From: Tricholoma matsutake
Taxonomy: Eukaryota; Basidiomycota; Agaricomycetes; Agaricales; Tricholomataceae
Direction: 5' to 3'
Length of the DNA: 64,000 bases
Assembly (NCBI GenBank): GCA_026075535.2
Contig: AP026548.1
Location: forward strand, 10,106,001-10,170,000
Shown one piece after another: positions 1 through 11,030 of this stretch. The translations under genes were made by a program, and so were the position numbers. How positions within the stretch are numbered: the first letter of the stretch is position 1; each line of letters opens with the position of its first letter. The notes under the pieces were generated by a model. That model did not search any database. It saw only the letters and a list, made by a program, of their open reading frames with translations, and was not told the DNA's origin.

Positions 1-288
1 ATTGCCTTTCAACCAACAGCAAGAGGAGGAAACCTACAATACATTGCTGGAAATATCAGGTTTGTAAACCAGGCAAGGCTGCTCTTGGACCACAACGTGC
101 GGGAAAAGATACTGTTTAACCCTGAACCTTGGATGGCTGCCAACATTGTTGACCATAGTTCTCTGTGGTCTGAGTACTTGGTTTATAAGTATGACATAGA
201 CGTGGGAAACAAGGATACAGAGCAACTGGTAGTGACTGGGCAGGTTCTTTATAAATGTCCTAAATGTGGGCCAAATACTTCACTGTAA
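1..288 (+). CDS. 3' end of an unknown gene, cut by the window edge
   Basis: The frame starting at base 1 is open from the window edge to a TAA at 286-288, giving 95 residues with no internal stop, so the gene probably begins upstream. The C-terminus carries a CPKCG pair that could be half of a zinc site. I recognise no family. It lies about 50 bp upstream of the sirtuin pseudogene on the same strand, and could be an upstream exon of that gene, but no convincing splice pair linking them was found. Function unknown. Confidence 0.35.
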   Translation: MAFQPTARGGNLQYIAGNIRFVNQARLLLDHNVREKILFNPEPWMAANIVDHSSLWSEYLVYKYDIDVGNKDTEQLVVTGQVLYKCPKCGPNTSL

Positions 289-339
289 TGTAGGCAAGGC
301 TTTCTATAGTTTGTTGGTGTTTTCAATGGATAGGAATGA

Positions 340-1519
340 ATGGACACATGGAATTTACGAACTCAGAGGCAAAAGAATATCCAAACAAGGATAAATTATC
401 CTTATATCTCTCAGAGGAAGTTGAATCTCAGCTTTACTTTGGACAACATGAAAGTAACCCCTGTGGAAACATTACTCGCTGATAGTCTTTTGAAATCGAA
501 ATATCTTGTGGTGGTGCTTGGTATGAAAAATAACTTGTTTTCACTGTTAATGATACTGATCATTGCATAAAAGGTGCAGGAGTTTCTCAGGCAGCTGGAA
601 TTCAGACCTTTAGAGGGACGGAGGGCCTCTTGAGCAAAAAATCACAGAATAGGAATGTTCTTGAGTTGTTCCAAAAAGAAACTTTTGAGGTAGGATAGCC
701 ATTCTGGGTGCCGTTAACCCACTGATGGCTGGAAAGACCCCAAGGAGATCTGCAGCACATGCTTTGCAGATGGCAAGCCTTGCAGACACTGCTGCACAGG
801 CAAAACCAACTGTGTTCCATGAGCTCCTAGGAGCCCTGCAGTCTATTGGTGTTCTAGGTCGGGTTTATACACAAAACATCGATGATCTCGAGATCAAGGC
901 AGGATTAGCAACTGATGGCAACCATCCTAACTGTGTGCAACTTCATGGGTCAGCCATGCAGGTCATGTGTACCCAATGCAGCTTCACTGAACATGTATTC
1001 CATCACTTTGTAACTTTAAAAAGTGGGCAACTGCCTGGCTGTCCTCAATGTAAAAACCGAATGGAAGAGAGGAGGAGTCAAGGGAAACGATCCTTGGGAC
1101 AGGGTGGATTGCTTCGACATGCAATTATTTTATATGGGGAAACACATCCTAAGGGAGAAGATATTGCAGAAATACAGGCCCTGGATGGACAAAAAGCTGA
1201 CAATGTATTGGTTGTAGGAACCTCCTTGAAAACCTTTGGATCTGTGGCCCTTATTAAAACATTGTCAGCCAATCTTTGACAGAACATATGTGGGCAAGTA
1301 TATTACATGGACCTGCAAAATCCACCTACATCCTTGGTAGATGTCTTCCATCACATCATCCCAACCGATTGCCAGAACTTTGCGCATTATATGCTTCATA
1401 GGTTAGACAAAGCTCATAGCATTTCCTTGACATCTGTTGGAGGGAAAGATGATTTGAAGGACTGGATTAATGCAGGGACCACTCGTAATGATTTACAGCC
1501 ATCATGGGCTTGGGTCTGA
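340..1519 (+). pseudogene. Sir2-family NAD-dependent deacetylase (sirtuin), broken
   Basis: Sirtuins remove acyl groups from lysines using NAD+. The Rossmann entry GAGVSQAAGIQTFRG is made by joining an exon ending at 520 to one starting at 574 across a 53-nt GT-AG intron (521-573). Further on are TQNID (from 869), the general-base motif LHGS, zinc pairs CTQC and CPQC, and VVGTSLKTFG. These resemble nuclear Hst3/Hst4-type fungal sirtuins. The usual GIPDFR is GIQTFR here. Two lesions break it: a one-base frameshift near 690-696, and an in-frame TGA at 1277-1279 after which 80 matching codons continue (YYMDLQNPPTSL onward) to 1519. The TGA fits a former CGA. The true start is uncertain. The gene converges on the Ulp1 gene, 24 bp away. 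Confidence 0.8.
521..573 (+). other. Intron in the sirtuin gene
   Basis: The intron starts GTATGA and ends AAAAG. Removing it joins a leading hydrophobic strand (YLVVVLG) in frame to the sirtuin glycine-rich motif, which is the expected order. Its 53-nt length is typical of basidiomycetes. Confidence 0.75.
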
Positions 1520-1543
1520 TATAACAACATCCTGGAATATATA

Positions 1544-3068
1544 CTATCTCCAAGGAACATGTATACGCCCATCTGCAAGCTCCACAACCATTGTTTTCCT
1601 AATCCACTCACACTGCTTCTTACTCAATAACTGTTGAAAGGGAATTTCTAAGGCAAGATGTTTGGCAAATTGACAGGCATAAACCCCACAGTCTGAAGAA
1701 CCCTGCTGTTGTGGAACATTTTTTCCTGCCTTAACTTGCCAAGTATTCAACCCAGTGGTTGTAAGATCATCTACTTATTATAGGGGAGCATCAGAACCAC
1801 GTAACTGCTATGGTGGGTATCTGACCTTATCAATTTTCTCCAATCGCCTTTTGACATGCTTGGGTGCCATGCTATTGAACACCTCCAAAACCTGGCTTTT
1901 TGGATTGAACTTAAGAGCAACCCAATGGTCTTGAGGATGGTTAATTATAGTGATGACCACTGTGAAGGTTTTCATGGCAGTTGCCACACTAGTTTCATTT
2001 TTTGAAATCTGGGTGCCAACAGCTAATTCAGTCTGGTTCAACAAAACTGAAAAGGTAACTCACCCAAGCCACTGACTTGCTTGATACTTCTAGGCCCCAT
2101 TTTTCAAGGGAAGGAAACCAGTGGGCTGAGATAAATTTGATATCCGGCCGCAGGTATCTACATAATCCCAAGTAAGCATCAATGATATTGTCATCAAGCC
2201 ACTGTCCATGCAGCAATCTCTTGATGCCTGAGTGCCTAAAGGGTACCCTAGCAATTGTCCAGATATGCAAAGTTGACAGCTCCAGAATGTTCTCCCATTT
2301 CTGTTCCACAACTTCATACTTGTAGAGAAGCACAGCTGGAATAGTGCCCAAGGATGATGAGCTATCATGACTTTTGGATGTAATCATGGAAAAAATAGGT
2401 AGATTCCACGAATATCCAGTATTGCTGTGCTGATGGATCTGTCATTCGGAGCATATCATCTGAATCATATGGGACAGCCCTGCCTGGTGGTGCTTGTCAG
2501 AAATCACTGCATTCCAATCTGGCAAAAGCATAAGCTCAGGTCAGGACCATCATAGGATCAAAATGATACCATCTTCCTGGAGATTTCTTGTTTGTAACTT
2601 TAAAAAATTCTCATCTTTGGAAACACTATTCAGAATATACCCCAGCATCCTCCTTCCTTTGCTATCATGCAGCTTCATAAAAATCACTCGCAGCAACCAT
2701 GGCCTGAGAAATGCTGGTGTGTGATAAGTTGATGTGGCGCTGGTGCTTGCTGATCAAAAACTATTTTCCACATTGTACTGAAGCCCTCGATGATATCTCC
2801 AGAGATACTCTGGACTTGTAGTTTCCCAATACTGCGAGTGAACATCAAGCAAAGCAAGTTCACATAGTGTTGACTTGTCCACATGGTAGAAGTCACACCC
2901 AAACTTCACAACCCCATCATCAAATGTCCACTGCCATGGAGGAGGCATGAAAGGTTCATTGCATGCCAGTTCCCAGATTGCTTCCTCACTTGATGATTGG
3001 AATGGCTGCATGGCAAATGTGATGTGGAGGTAGAGTCGTTTAGTTTTGATTGCTTTCAGCTGAATCAT
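1544..3068 (-). pseudogene. Ulp1/C48-type SUMO-protease-like gene, fragmented
   Basis: Ulp1 peptidases cleave SUMO or related modifiers; relatives are common in Agaricomycete transposons. The segment at 2387-2028 carries the entry motif LHGQWLDDNIIDAYLGL. The catalytic His is in DHWVAL (His codon 1927-1925), followed by VFNS, with Asn where most family members have Asp. The catalytic Cys is in SSDCGVYAC (Cys codon 1690-1688), preceded by QQQG. A separate segment at 3068-2754 (PPPWQWTFDDGVVKFGCD and following) probably belongs to the unassigned N-terminal part. The segments lie in different frames. The 1825-1750 gap has a donor-like GTCAGA but no acceptor that restores the frame, so at least part of the gene looks decayed. 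Confidence 0.7.
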
Positions 3069-3086
3069 GCTTGCTTTAAGTAAGGT

Positions 3087-3157
3087 GCATGTGATAGTTC
3101 TAAACTATCACATGCCTAGTTTAAGGTGCATGTGATGGTTCTGAACTGTCACATGCA
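3087..3157. repeat. Two tandem hairpin palindromes
   Basis: Two near-perfect palindromes of about 30 bp lie at 3087-3115 and 3127-3157. Each has arms of the form TGCATGTGATGGTTC plus the reverse complement around a 1-3 nt centre. Both arms of the first copy carry the matching change (GTGATAGTT with AACTATCAC). The same palindrome recurs seven times between 58.0 and 60.8 kb. It sits just upstream of the Ulp1 gene. Confidence 0.8.
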
Positions 3158-3461
3158 TGCTCTGTGTTGATAGAACCAAACAAATAGGCATTTTCTGTGC
3201 CTCATGCCGAGATGGCACTTTACCAAATTAGGGTTAGTGACTTGCAATTTCAGCATATTTGAACCTCAGGAATGGGGAGTTATCACCCTCACAAATATTT
3301 TCCCTTTCAAAATGCAAGCTGCCTCCATCCTGACTGGCTACAATGATTTAACACTAGCACTTGTTGATCCACCTACCCCAAACACACATAGTTTTCTGGC
3401 ATCGTTGATGGAAAGATATATTGACATGTCCCATTGCTGATATGATGACCATGTCAATAAG

Positions 3462-3905
3462 TTGTCTGGGATCCAGGGTTCTGGTCTTTTGGGCCACCTT
3501 CCATGGCTGACACTGTCATCAGACCCATTCAAACCCTGGGAGCCAGCCAAGGTATTTCCAATTTCAAATGTAATACTGGCGCTGACTATGGTGAAGGGGT
3601 TGATAAAATCACTGAAAAATGACTTTGTACACTGTCTGGATGAAACAGATGAAAATAGCAGGGCATACCGGGAGGCACTGAAAGGGGAAATTCCAGCAAC
3701 CTCTTCATCGTCTCATTCACATGTCGCCTCCCATCTTTTGTCTATGCATTTCCTGGACATATACAAGGCCTTGGACCAAGAAATTGAGACAGGTGTTCAG
3801 GCAGGCTGTGGGTTAGATTCCACATTGCTAAGGAATAATGTATGTTTCAAGTATACAGCTCTTCAAAAGGCATCAATTGCACTATTTTTTGGGATTTTTA
3901 GATGA
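3462..3905 (+). CDS. Hypothetical 147-aa open frame
   Basis: This ATG-to-TGA frame has no signal peptide, clear membrane segment or motif I can name. It has a serine- and histidine-containing middle and ends within 40 bp of the truncated Gypsy element, so it may be a chance frame or the stump of a gene cut by that insertion. Codon use gives no strong support. Confidence 0.22.
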   Translation: MSGIQGSGLLGHLPWLTLSSDPFKPWEPAKVFPISNVILALTMVKGLIKSLKNDFVHCLDETDENSRAYREALKGEIPATSSSSHSHVASHLLSMHFLDIYKALDQEIETGVQAGCGLDSTLLRNNVCFKYTALQKASIALFFGIFR

Positions 3906-3940
3906 GATTTCATGTCCAGCCAAATTTTTGGGGCAAAAAT

Positions 3941-4433
3941 AAGTCATGGACTTTGGTCGTATGTGATTTCGAATGCATCGGGGTGATTCATCTTAGAGAG
4001 GGGGTGATGTAAGGGGACTAGAAGGGTGCCCTGTGTGTTCCTCCCATTTTTTACATTCATTCTATATTTTTCCTCACTTCATTTCCTTCTATTCTTCATT
4101 TTCTATGATTTTTCCGGATTTTATTACTAATTTTCCCTTTCTATCATGTTTGTGCATGTTGACAGTTTTATATTTAGAGGCAGAGCACCCCTTCTGACAT
4201 CTACCCCTTGGTATGATGTCATTTGGCAGTTTTGATCTGCCTATCTCCACCTTTTATATTTTTAGGTTATTATTTGATTTTTGTCATCTTCACATATACT
4301 GGGCATCGGCAAAGGGATCCTTAGAGTTTTCTCTTCGGATTTATCTTTGCTAGGTGCATCCCCAATCCCTGTACTATGTAGTATAATTTTAACTTTGGAT
4401 TTCCCTTTGCTAGAGGCTGAGGTTGCCCTTATA
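3941..4433 (+). mobile_element. Truncated 3' end of a chromodomain Gypsy element with its LTR
   Basis: Bases 3941-4007 match the last codons of pol plus the polypurine tract of elements 1 and 3 (AAGTCATGGACTTTGGT, then AGAGAGGGGGT). They run directly into a full-length LTR at 4008-4433, which starts TGTAAGGGGACTAG and ends CCCTTATA. All internal sequence upstream is missing, so this is a 5'-truncated copy, not a solo LTR. It has many transitions relative to the other LTRs. Confidence 0.88.
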
Positions 4434-4439
4434 GACAGG

Positions 4440-4770
4440 GCACTAGGACTTACCGACTGGCAGAAGCTTTACAACAATGTGCAGGTGCTTTTGATTGGGA
4501 GAGGATGGAAATACTTCAGATAATGCTTCCACAGGCAATAATGATTGTTCATCCACTAGATTTCCGAGGGTATCTTCTAGGCTATTGTCAACAGGGATCG
4601 AAACCTTCGAGAGAAAAGGGCACAGGCATTGACATGCTGGAATGCGATCTACTTTTTCTCCTTGATTGTGTCCTTTAGGGCACTGACATTCTTGGCATCT
4701 GCAATCACGATCATGAAGATGTGACTGCGAGGTTCGCCAAGCACCAGACAATTGAGTTGAATTGGTGGAT
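4440..4770 (-). pseudogene. Crinkler-like header domain, copy B (decayed)
   Basis: On the minus strand the frame reads QLNCLVLGEPRSHIF, then ADAKNVSALKDTIKEKK, a stop, IAFQHVNACALF, and after a frame change KVSIPVDNSLEDTL, ending LSEVFPSS and HLHIVVKLLP. This order matches the ubiquitin-like N-terminal header of Crinkler (CRN) family proteins, which in oomycetes are host-translocated effectors and in fungi precede diverse effector domains. One in-frame TAG and one frameshift break it, and no C-terminal domain is visible before the LTR remnant begins at 4433. Confidence 0.68.
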
Positions 4771-4829
4771 GCGGCTTGGAAACCAAGCTTTGGTGTGACT
4801 ACTGAAGTAATGAATGGTTAAGAAGATGG

Positions 4830-5141
4830 ACAAGGTGTGGAGCTCACCGGTAGGAGGAGCCTTTACAACTATATCAAGGTGGTCGTCCAAAGGTTGCTTG
4901 GCAAAAAGTGATGACAATTTCATCAAAGGCCACAGAGGATGTTTGCTGTTGGGATGGAAACCTTCCAGAGAACAAGGGCGCCGGCATCGACATGCTGGAA
5001 TGTGATCTGCTTTTTCTCCTTGATCGCATCCTTGAGAGCCCCAACAGTCTTTGTCACCTGAAGTTCAACTGGAAAGATGTAACTGGGATCTTCCCTGACA
5101 ATCCAACAATTGAGACTGATTGTGGTGGTCATGATGATCAT
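4830..5141 (-). pseudogene. Crinkler-like header domain, copy A (decayed)
   Basis: The minus-strand frame reads ISLNCWIVREDPSYIFPVEL, then TKTVGALKDAIKEKK, FQHVDAGALVLWKVSIP. A stop follows, and the tail resumes in another frame as FAKQPLDDHLDIVVKAPPTGE. This is the better preserved of two adjacent CRN-type headers, and the pair looks like a tandem duplication. The LWKVSIP motif and the final HLDIVVK strand are the best family marks. The effector part normally found downstream is absent, so a functional product is unlikely. Confidence 0.68.
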
Positions 5142-5159
5142 TCATCGAACAAGTAGTTA

Positions 5160-5750
5160 TGGAGTGTGCAGCCACATCCAAAGCTTATAAATGGAGTGGA
5201 CAGCACGTGCCCAACACAAGTTTGGTCCAGCTTGGCTCTTTTGTTCACTCATTCATGCCTGAGCTGCAAATGTGTCATGGATGTGTTGTGTCAGGTTGTG
5301 TCATATTTCTGATCAAACTTTTGCTGATTATTATGGCAAGCTAGAGTGATCAGCTGAGTTTTGGTCAGCCATAACCTCAAAATGGTCGGCTAGTCAGCCA
5401 TCACCAGACATATAAATTTGAACTAAAATGCAAATTGCGCTGTTCCTGACACGTGACCATGGGAATAGCCTAATTTAGTTAGTGAGATTATTTAAGCAGG
5501 TCCCATCATGGTGGGGAGCAGTTCCTGCCACCATCAAACCTTTGTGCTCGCTGTTCCCAACAATGCACTTGCTATTTCCCTCATTCCCCAACATTTCCCT
5601 TTGCTCTTTCTTTCAATTATTCATTTATATTGTACATTTTTGTTATAATATAATATTTCCTTATTGAGCCATTTTCAATCAACTACAGTGTGATGTCCTT
5701 CAATTCAGGCTTGCTCAGTGGAGGCCGAAGCAGGATACCCCAAAACATAC
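5160..5750. other. Stretch without a convincing gene; possibly a diverged LTR
   Basis: No convincing coding frame is present. AT-rich tracts, a TATA-like stretch near 5645-5660 and a pyrimidine-rich 5560-5630 resemble an old solo LTR, but I found no matching partner copy or target duplication, so this is only a suggestion. Confidence 0.25.
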
Positions 5751-6596
5751 AGCTAGATACATTGTAAATTATAATAATATACATATCTCATATCTCATGC
5801 CTCATAATAAAAAGGGGAGTGTCAGGGAGAGTGAAAAAAGCGAAGTTACAGACAGGGGAGGAGGAGTATCATGAAGAAACCCCTCTATACCTTGGAACAT
5901 CCACCCCAAAAAGGAGATTTTCTACATGCTGAGTGTGGGGGTGGGATTGTTGAGGGCAGGGGGATGAGGGGCATACCAGGTTTTCTGTAAAGGGAGACTG
6001 GGCATCCAGTTGGTGTTCTGGCCAATTAACATGGTGCAATAATCACTGGAAATCCATCATTACTAGTACTAGGACTTATTTATCTCCCTTCCAGTGAGCT
6101 TGAAGGTTGTATATCAAGGGCAAATTGAACAGGAGGGGGAAGGACATCTAGGGTAACATCATGATGGAGTTATCAGATTGTTTTGAGAATTCATGAAGGA
6201 GCTTACCCGGTATATACACCATGTGGAAACCATTTATAGGGTAATGTAGGCCTCCAACTGTTAGTTTAAGATCAGGCTCAAGGTCCTGGAAGTTGGTAGG
6301 AAGTGGATATGTGCAACAATCATGCATTTAGCACTGACTGATAGGATGAGGGGCTTTGAGGCCACAAAATAAGAGGAAAACATGTAGTATAGCCATCCTA
6401 GAGTTGTATACAAGTGGTCTTTTAATATCCAGGGGATGTGAAAGGCAAGAGAGTGGAAAATGTCAATTGATGCAACTTGAACATTGTCTGCATTTTATAA
6501 TTGACTCTTGAGTCTGTAGTTTCACTTTTTCACTTCCCCTGACTCTCCCCTTCCTGTTAGAATGCATGGCATATATATATTTACAATGTATTTAAC
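5751..6596. mobile_element. MITE-like element with terminal inverted repeats and no gene
   Basis: The left end (5751-5851) and the reverse complement of the right end (6514-6596) align along their length. Shared blocks are TACATTGTAAAT near the tips and a GGGGAGNGTCAGGG block followed by GTGAAAAA and a TACAG close to the inner edge. The 846-bp body holds no usable reading frame. This is the layout of a non-autonomous DNA transposon. The right tip abuts the LTR of element 2 at 6597, so target duplications cannot be assessed there. Confidence 0.65.
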
Positions 6597-6959
6597 TATA
6601 AGGGCAACCTAAGCCTCTAGCAAAGGGAAATCCAAAGAGAAAACTCTAAAGATCCCTTTGCCAGTGCCCAGTATATGTGAAAACTGCAAAAATCAAATAA
6701 TAACTAAAAATAGAAAAGGGGGAGATAGGCTGATCAAGGCCGCCACATGACATAATACCAAGGGGTAGATGTTGGAAGGGTACTCCGTCTCTAAATATAA
6801 AACTGTCAACATGCACAAATGTGATAGAAAGGGAAATCAGTAATAAAATAAGGGAAAAATCATAGAAAATGAAGAATAGAAGGAAACGAGGTGAGAAAAA
6901 ATATAGGACAAACATAAAAAATAGGAGAAACATGTGGGACACCCTCTAGTACCCTTACA
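6597..6959 (-). repeat. 3' LTR of element 2 (short form)
   Basis: The 363-bp LTR begins (minus strand) TGTAAGGGTACTAGAGGG and ends CCTTATA. It lacks one 60-bp unit present in the element's other LTR: only one copy of TTCGGATTTCCCTTTGCTAG (here with a transition) remains where the longer form has two. Confidence 0.88.
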
Positions 6960-6970
6960 TCACCCCCCTT

Positions 6971-9900
6971 CTAAGATGCATTGCCCCAATGCATTCGAAA
7001 TCGCATATGACCAAAGTCACTGACTTGAATGCAATGTGGTGCAGCAGTGTGCCATTGGTGGAACTCCTTGACCAACCGAGGGGTGTGCACATTGGACTCC
7101 TTGACCCATGAGTTCTTCTCATACCCATAACCCTTCCAGTGTACCAAATACTGGAGCTTCCCTCGACGTAACTGGCTGTCCAAGATTGACTCGACTTCAT
7201 ACTGGGGTTCTTCCTCCATGACTGTAGGTGGCAGTGGTGGTCATGAACGGTGTCCTGGAAAAGGATCTGAGGGAGCTGGAAGGAGTTTCACGACATGGAA
7301 GACTGGGTGAAGTCTAGACATGGAGGCTGGGAGGCATAGATGATAGGCATGTGTTCCAATGCACTTGACAATGGGGAAAGGTCACAGGAAGCGATGGGAG
7401 AGTTTCTTGGACGGACGGGTAGTGGAGATGTCACTGGAGTCAAGATAAACTCAATCACCAACCTTGTACTGCAGCATTGGAGAGTGGTGTTGATTGTAGA
7501 AATGTGCCATGTCATCCTTTGCCTTCACCAAGGCCGCCTTCGCTTCCTCCAAACTGTCCCTCATGCATTCCATGAACTCATTCACTGTCTCAATATGTGA
7601 GGGGGCTTGGTGAGGTTTGAATCCCATGCATGGATGCCATCCAGTGTCCAAGAAGAAGGGGGTTTGTTGAGTGGAAGCATGGACATGATTGTTGTATCCA
7701 AACTTGGCCAGGGGAAGGAGATCATCCCAATCGTCCTGGTGTTCATTGATGAAGACACGGATGTACTGCTCCAACTGCTGGTTGACTCGTTCGGTCTGGC
7801 CATCAGTTTGTGGGTGATAAGCAGTCGAAGCAAGAAGTTTGATACCCAGAAGTCAGTACAGCTCACAAGTGAACTCTGCTACAAACTGAGGGCCATGGTC
7901 AGAAAGGAAGGCACCAGGGAGTCCATGTAGTTTCCAGCCATGGTGAAGATAGAGGCGGGCAGCACCCAGGGCACTGACAGTGGTGTGAGTGGGAATGAAG
8001 TGAGCGCATTTCCCTGTGGAATCAACTGTGCACATCACCGCATCAAACCCGTTCGACTCTGGCAACTCCACCACAAAGTCGACACTGACAACATCCCAAT
8101 GACTTTCTGGGACAGGGAGAGGGTGTAGCTCACCAATGGGTTTGTGATGAGGAATCTTGGTGCATAAGCAAAGGTCACAAGTATGACAATACTGACCAAT
8201 GAGCCGTGACATCTGCGGCCACCAATAATTCCGTGAGGTGAGCTCCAAGGTCTTCCAGCATCCAGGGTGACCCGCAATCCGTGAGTCATGGTGTTGGGAT
8301 ATGATACGTCGACAAAGGTCTGGGTCATTGGGTACATAGATGCAATCCCGCAAATACAACAAGTCCTCCCTTTCAGCCCACTCTGCCCCATGTAAGGAGA
8401 GGGTAGATCCCTTCCTCAGTTCCTTAACAGCTTGGGCCACGACATCCTTGTATAAACCGCTATGGTTTGCGCAACGGATGTCACATAGGATGTCCCGCTC
8501 CTCTCCCTGGGGTGCGATACCTTCCAATGCCCAGATCATAAACAGGTTTGGCTGCAACAACACAATGTCTTGATTGTCGTCACCACCATCCCTGTTATCC
8601 ACACGTCGGGAGAGGGCATTGGTCTTCCCCATGCTGTGACCTGGATGGTGGTGCAAGGAGAAGTCGAACCTGGATAGATACAGGGACCAATGAGCTTGAC
8701 GACAGTTCAATTTCTTGGCCATCATAAAGTACTCGAGATTCTTGTGATCCGTCCAAATTTCCACCTTGTGTAGGGCACCCTCAAGGAAGTGTCGCCACTC
8801 CTCAAGCGCACGCATTATCGCCAACATCTCCTTGTCATGGATCTCATAGTTTTGTTCCACAGCACTAAGGCTTTTGGAGTAGAACGCAACAGGATGCCAC
8901 TTCTGGTCCTCTGGAGACTGCTGAGACAACACGGTGCCCGTCGCAAAGTCAGAACTGTCGGCTTCTATACAAAAAGGGCACGAATCGTCAGCAAAGGTAA
9001 GGATGGGAGTGGAAGTGACCATCTCTTTAAGCTTTTCAAACACCTCCTGCTGTGAATTGTCCCACTGCCATGCCTTGCCAGTCAAGTCAAACAGTGGTCA
9101 TGCGTGATGTGAGAAATCCTTGATAAAACGCCGGTAGAAATTGATGAAGCCTAAAAAGGACTGCACCTCTTTCTTGTTCGTGGGCGTCGGCCATGCCGTG
9201 ACCCCATTCACCTTGACTGGATCCATCTCTACCTGGCCCTCCGAGATAATCAGGCCGAGGTACTCGATCTTGGTCTTCTCAAACTCGCACTTGTCCTGGT
9301 GAAGGTAGAGTTTGTACTGTCGAAGTCGGTCCAAGACAAGGTGCATAATGCGATGATGCTCTTCCACTGTGCGAGTGAAGATGAGGATATCATCGAGGTA
9401 GATACAGACGATGCCCTCAAGGATGAGGTCATGGAAGATGTCGTTCATCATGGTCTGGAAGGTGGCAGGACTATTAGTAAGGCCAAAGAATATGATGAGC
9501 AGTTCAAAAAGACCATGGTTGGTACGAAAGGCTGCCTTCCACTCATCTCCCTCCTTTATCCTCACATTATTGTAACCCCAACGGACATTGAGTTTGGTGA
9601 AGTATCGTGCTCCATGGAGTTGGTTCACAAGTTTGGAGATGAGGGGTAGCGGGTAGCGATTTTTGACCGTGATGTTGTTGAGCCTTCTATAGTCTTGAAC
9701 TGGACAAAGTGAGCCATCCTTCTTCTTGACAAAGAAAAAGGGAGAGGCCATGGGTGATTTGGATGGTCGAATATGTCCAGAGGTTAGGTGTTTGTCGATG
9801 AATTGGTCGAGCTGTCACTGTTCCTTGGGAGAAAGAGGATAGACCTTGCAGGAGGAAGGGGTTGCACTGGGGATGAGTTCGATGGTGTGATCCCATGGCT

Positions 9901-11025
9901 TGTGTGCAGGGAGAGAATCAAATGATTCCTTGGAGAACATGTTCTCAAACTCATGAAGATGAGGGAGTAAGGAGTCAGTAGAGGATTTAGCAGTATTGTT
10001 TTTGTGGAAGGCCTCGGCAAGGCGCTGGGATATGTTCGATGTAGCACACACTCATGCGATGGACGAATCGCAGTGTAGAAAATCCAATCCCCTTCTTCAA
10101 CTTCCTCTGCTTCCTCATCATCATCATCTGAGTCTGTTATCAGATCAGGAACCCCCTCCAACTCCACATCAGGCAGAGGTAGGGGTCCAGCACAACACTT
10201 CTGAGTGCATCGTACTGAGGCCCTTTGTCCGCAGCGCTCTTGTCTGGCTTCTGTGAAACAGGTGCGACAGCTGGATGGACATTGGCTCATGGTGACCTCC
10301 CCAGTATGCCAGTTAACATCTGGGCTATGGTCTCAAAGCCACAGATAGCCCAAAATCACCTTCTGCTTCCCTAACTGAGTGACAGCAAAAGGTGTATGCT
10401 CACTATGATCTTTGTAACGGAGGACCACATCCACAACCTCTTGGATGGCACCAGCTTCATTTGGGGATCCATCCACATTATAAACAGGTATCGGATGCGA
10501 GAGTGAGCAAGTATTCAGGCGATGTTGTTGTGCGAGGTCAGCGTCAATGAAGAGACCAGTAGTACCAGAGTCTAGGAGCGCAGAGACACCAAGTATCTGT
10601 CCAGTGTCAGTAGTCTGTAGTTCGATTGCCAGGTTCAAGGAGTGTGCAGAGGGAGTGGATGCAAAAATATATTTGCGTGGTAGTTTGCGCTCCCATGATT
10701 TAGTTTTGGGGCGTGAGGTAGAGGTAGAGAGAGGAGGGGCAGGTACGTCTTCACCTGACTTTGAAGGTTCAGAGAGGGGATAGTCATGAAATCAGATTCA
10801 TTCTCTGGGGATTCAACTGACAAAACTTCAAAGTGGTTATGGACAGGCAACAAGGGCGTACAATTCACTTGCTGCAAATAGAAAAATCCTGCTCCTCTAC
10901 ACCCTCTAATTTGACCTCCTCTGCAACCTGACCCTTTGCTTCCTCGACATCTACAAGCACCAACAGGTCCTGGAGGAGTTCATCTTGCCCCTTGGGGGTG
11001 AGCATGCGGATATCCTGATAATGGG
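6971..11025 (-). pseudogene. pol: pol of Gypsy element 2 (protease, RT, RNase H, integrase, chromodomain)
   Basis: Domains in order on the minus strand: aspartic protease LLDSGTTGLF (10638-10333), reverse transcriptase with intact YLDD (9751-9098), RNase H beginning CIEADSSDF, integrase with an H2C2 finger and D,D,E core (9085-7451), and a chromodomain VHWKGYGYEKNSW (7219-6971). It differs from element 1 by several frameshifts, for example a one-base loss near 10050, and by stops including TGA after GYLWL at 10333. The RT active site is the intact form that element 1 has lost, but the frame is too broken to give a polyprotein. Confidence 0.9.
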
Positions 11026-11030
11026 GGCAC
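11026..11030. repeat. Left target-site duplication of element 1 (GGCAC)
   Basis: GGCAC directly precedes the 5' LTR and is repeated at 17067-17071 directly after the 3' LTR. The 5-bp size is normal for Ty3/Gypsy integration. Confidence 0.93.

Noticed and set aside
690..730. Second intron to explain the sirtuin frame change
   Set aside because: GTAGG at 690 has no acceptor at a usable distance that restores the frame; a one-base frameshift fits better.
6646..6942. Hydrophobic 98-aa frames in the LTRs
   Set aside because: They lie entirely inside LTR sequence and recur with every LTR copy.
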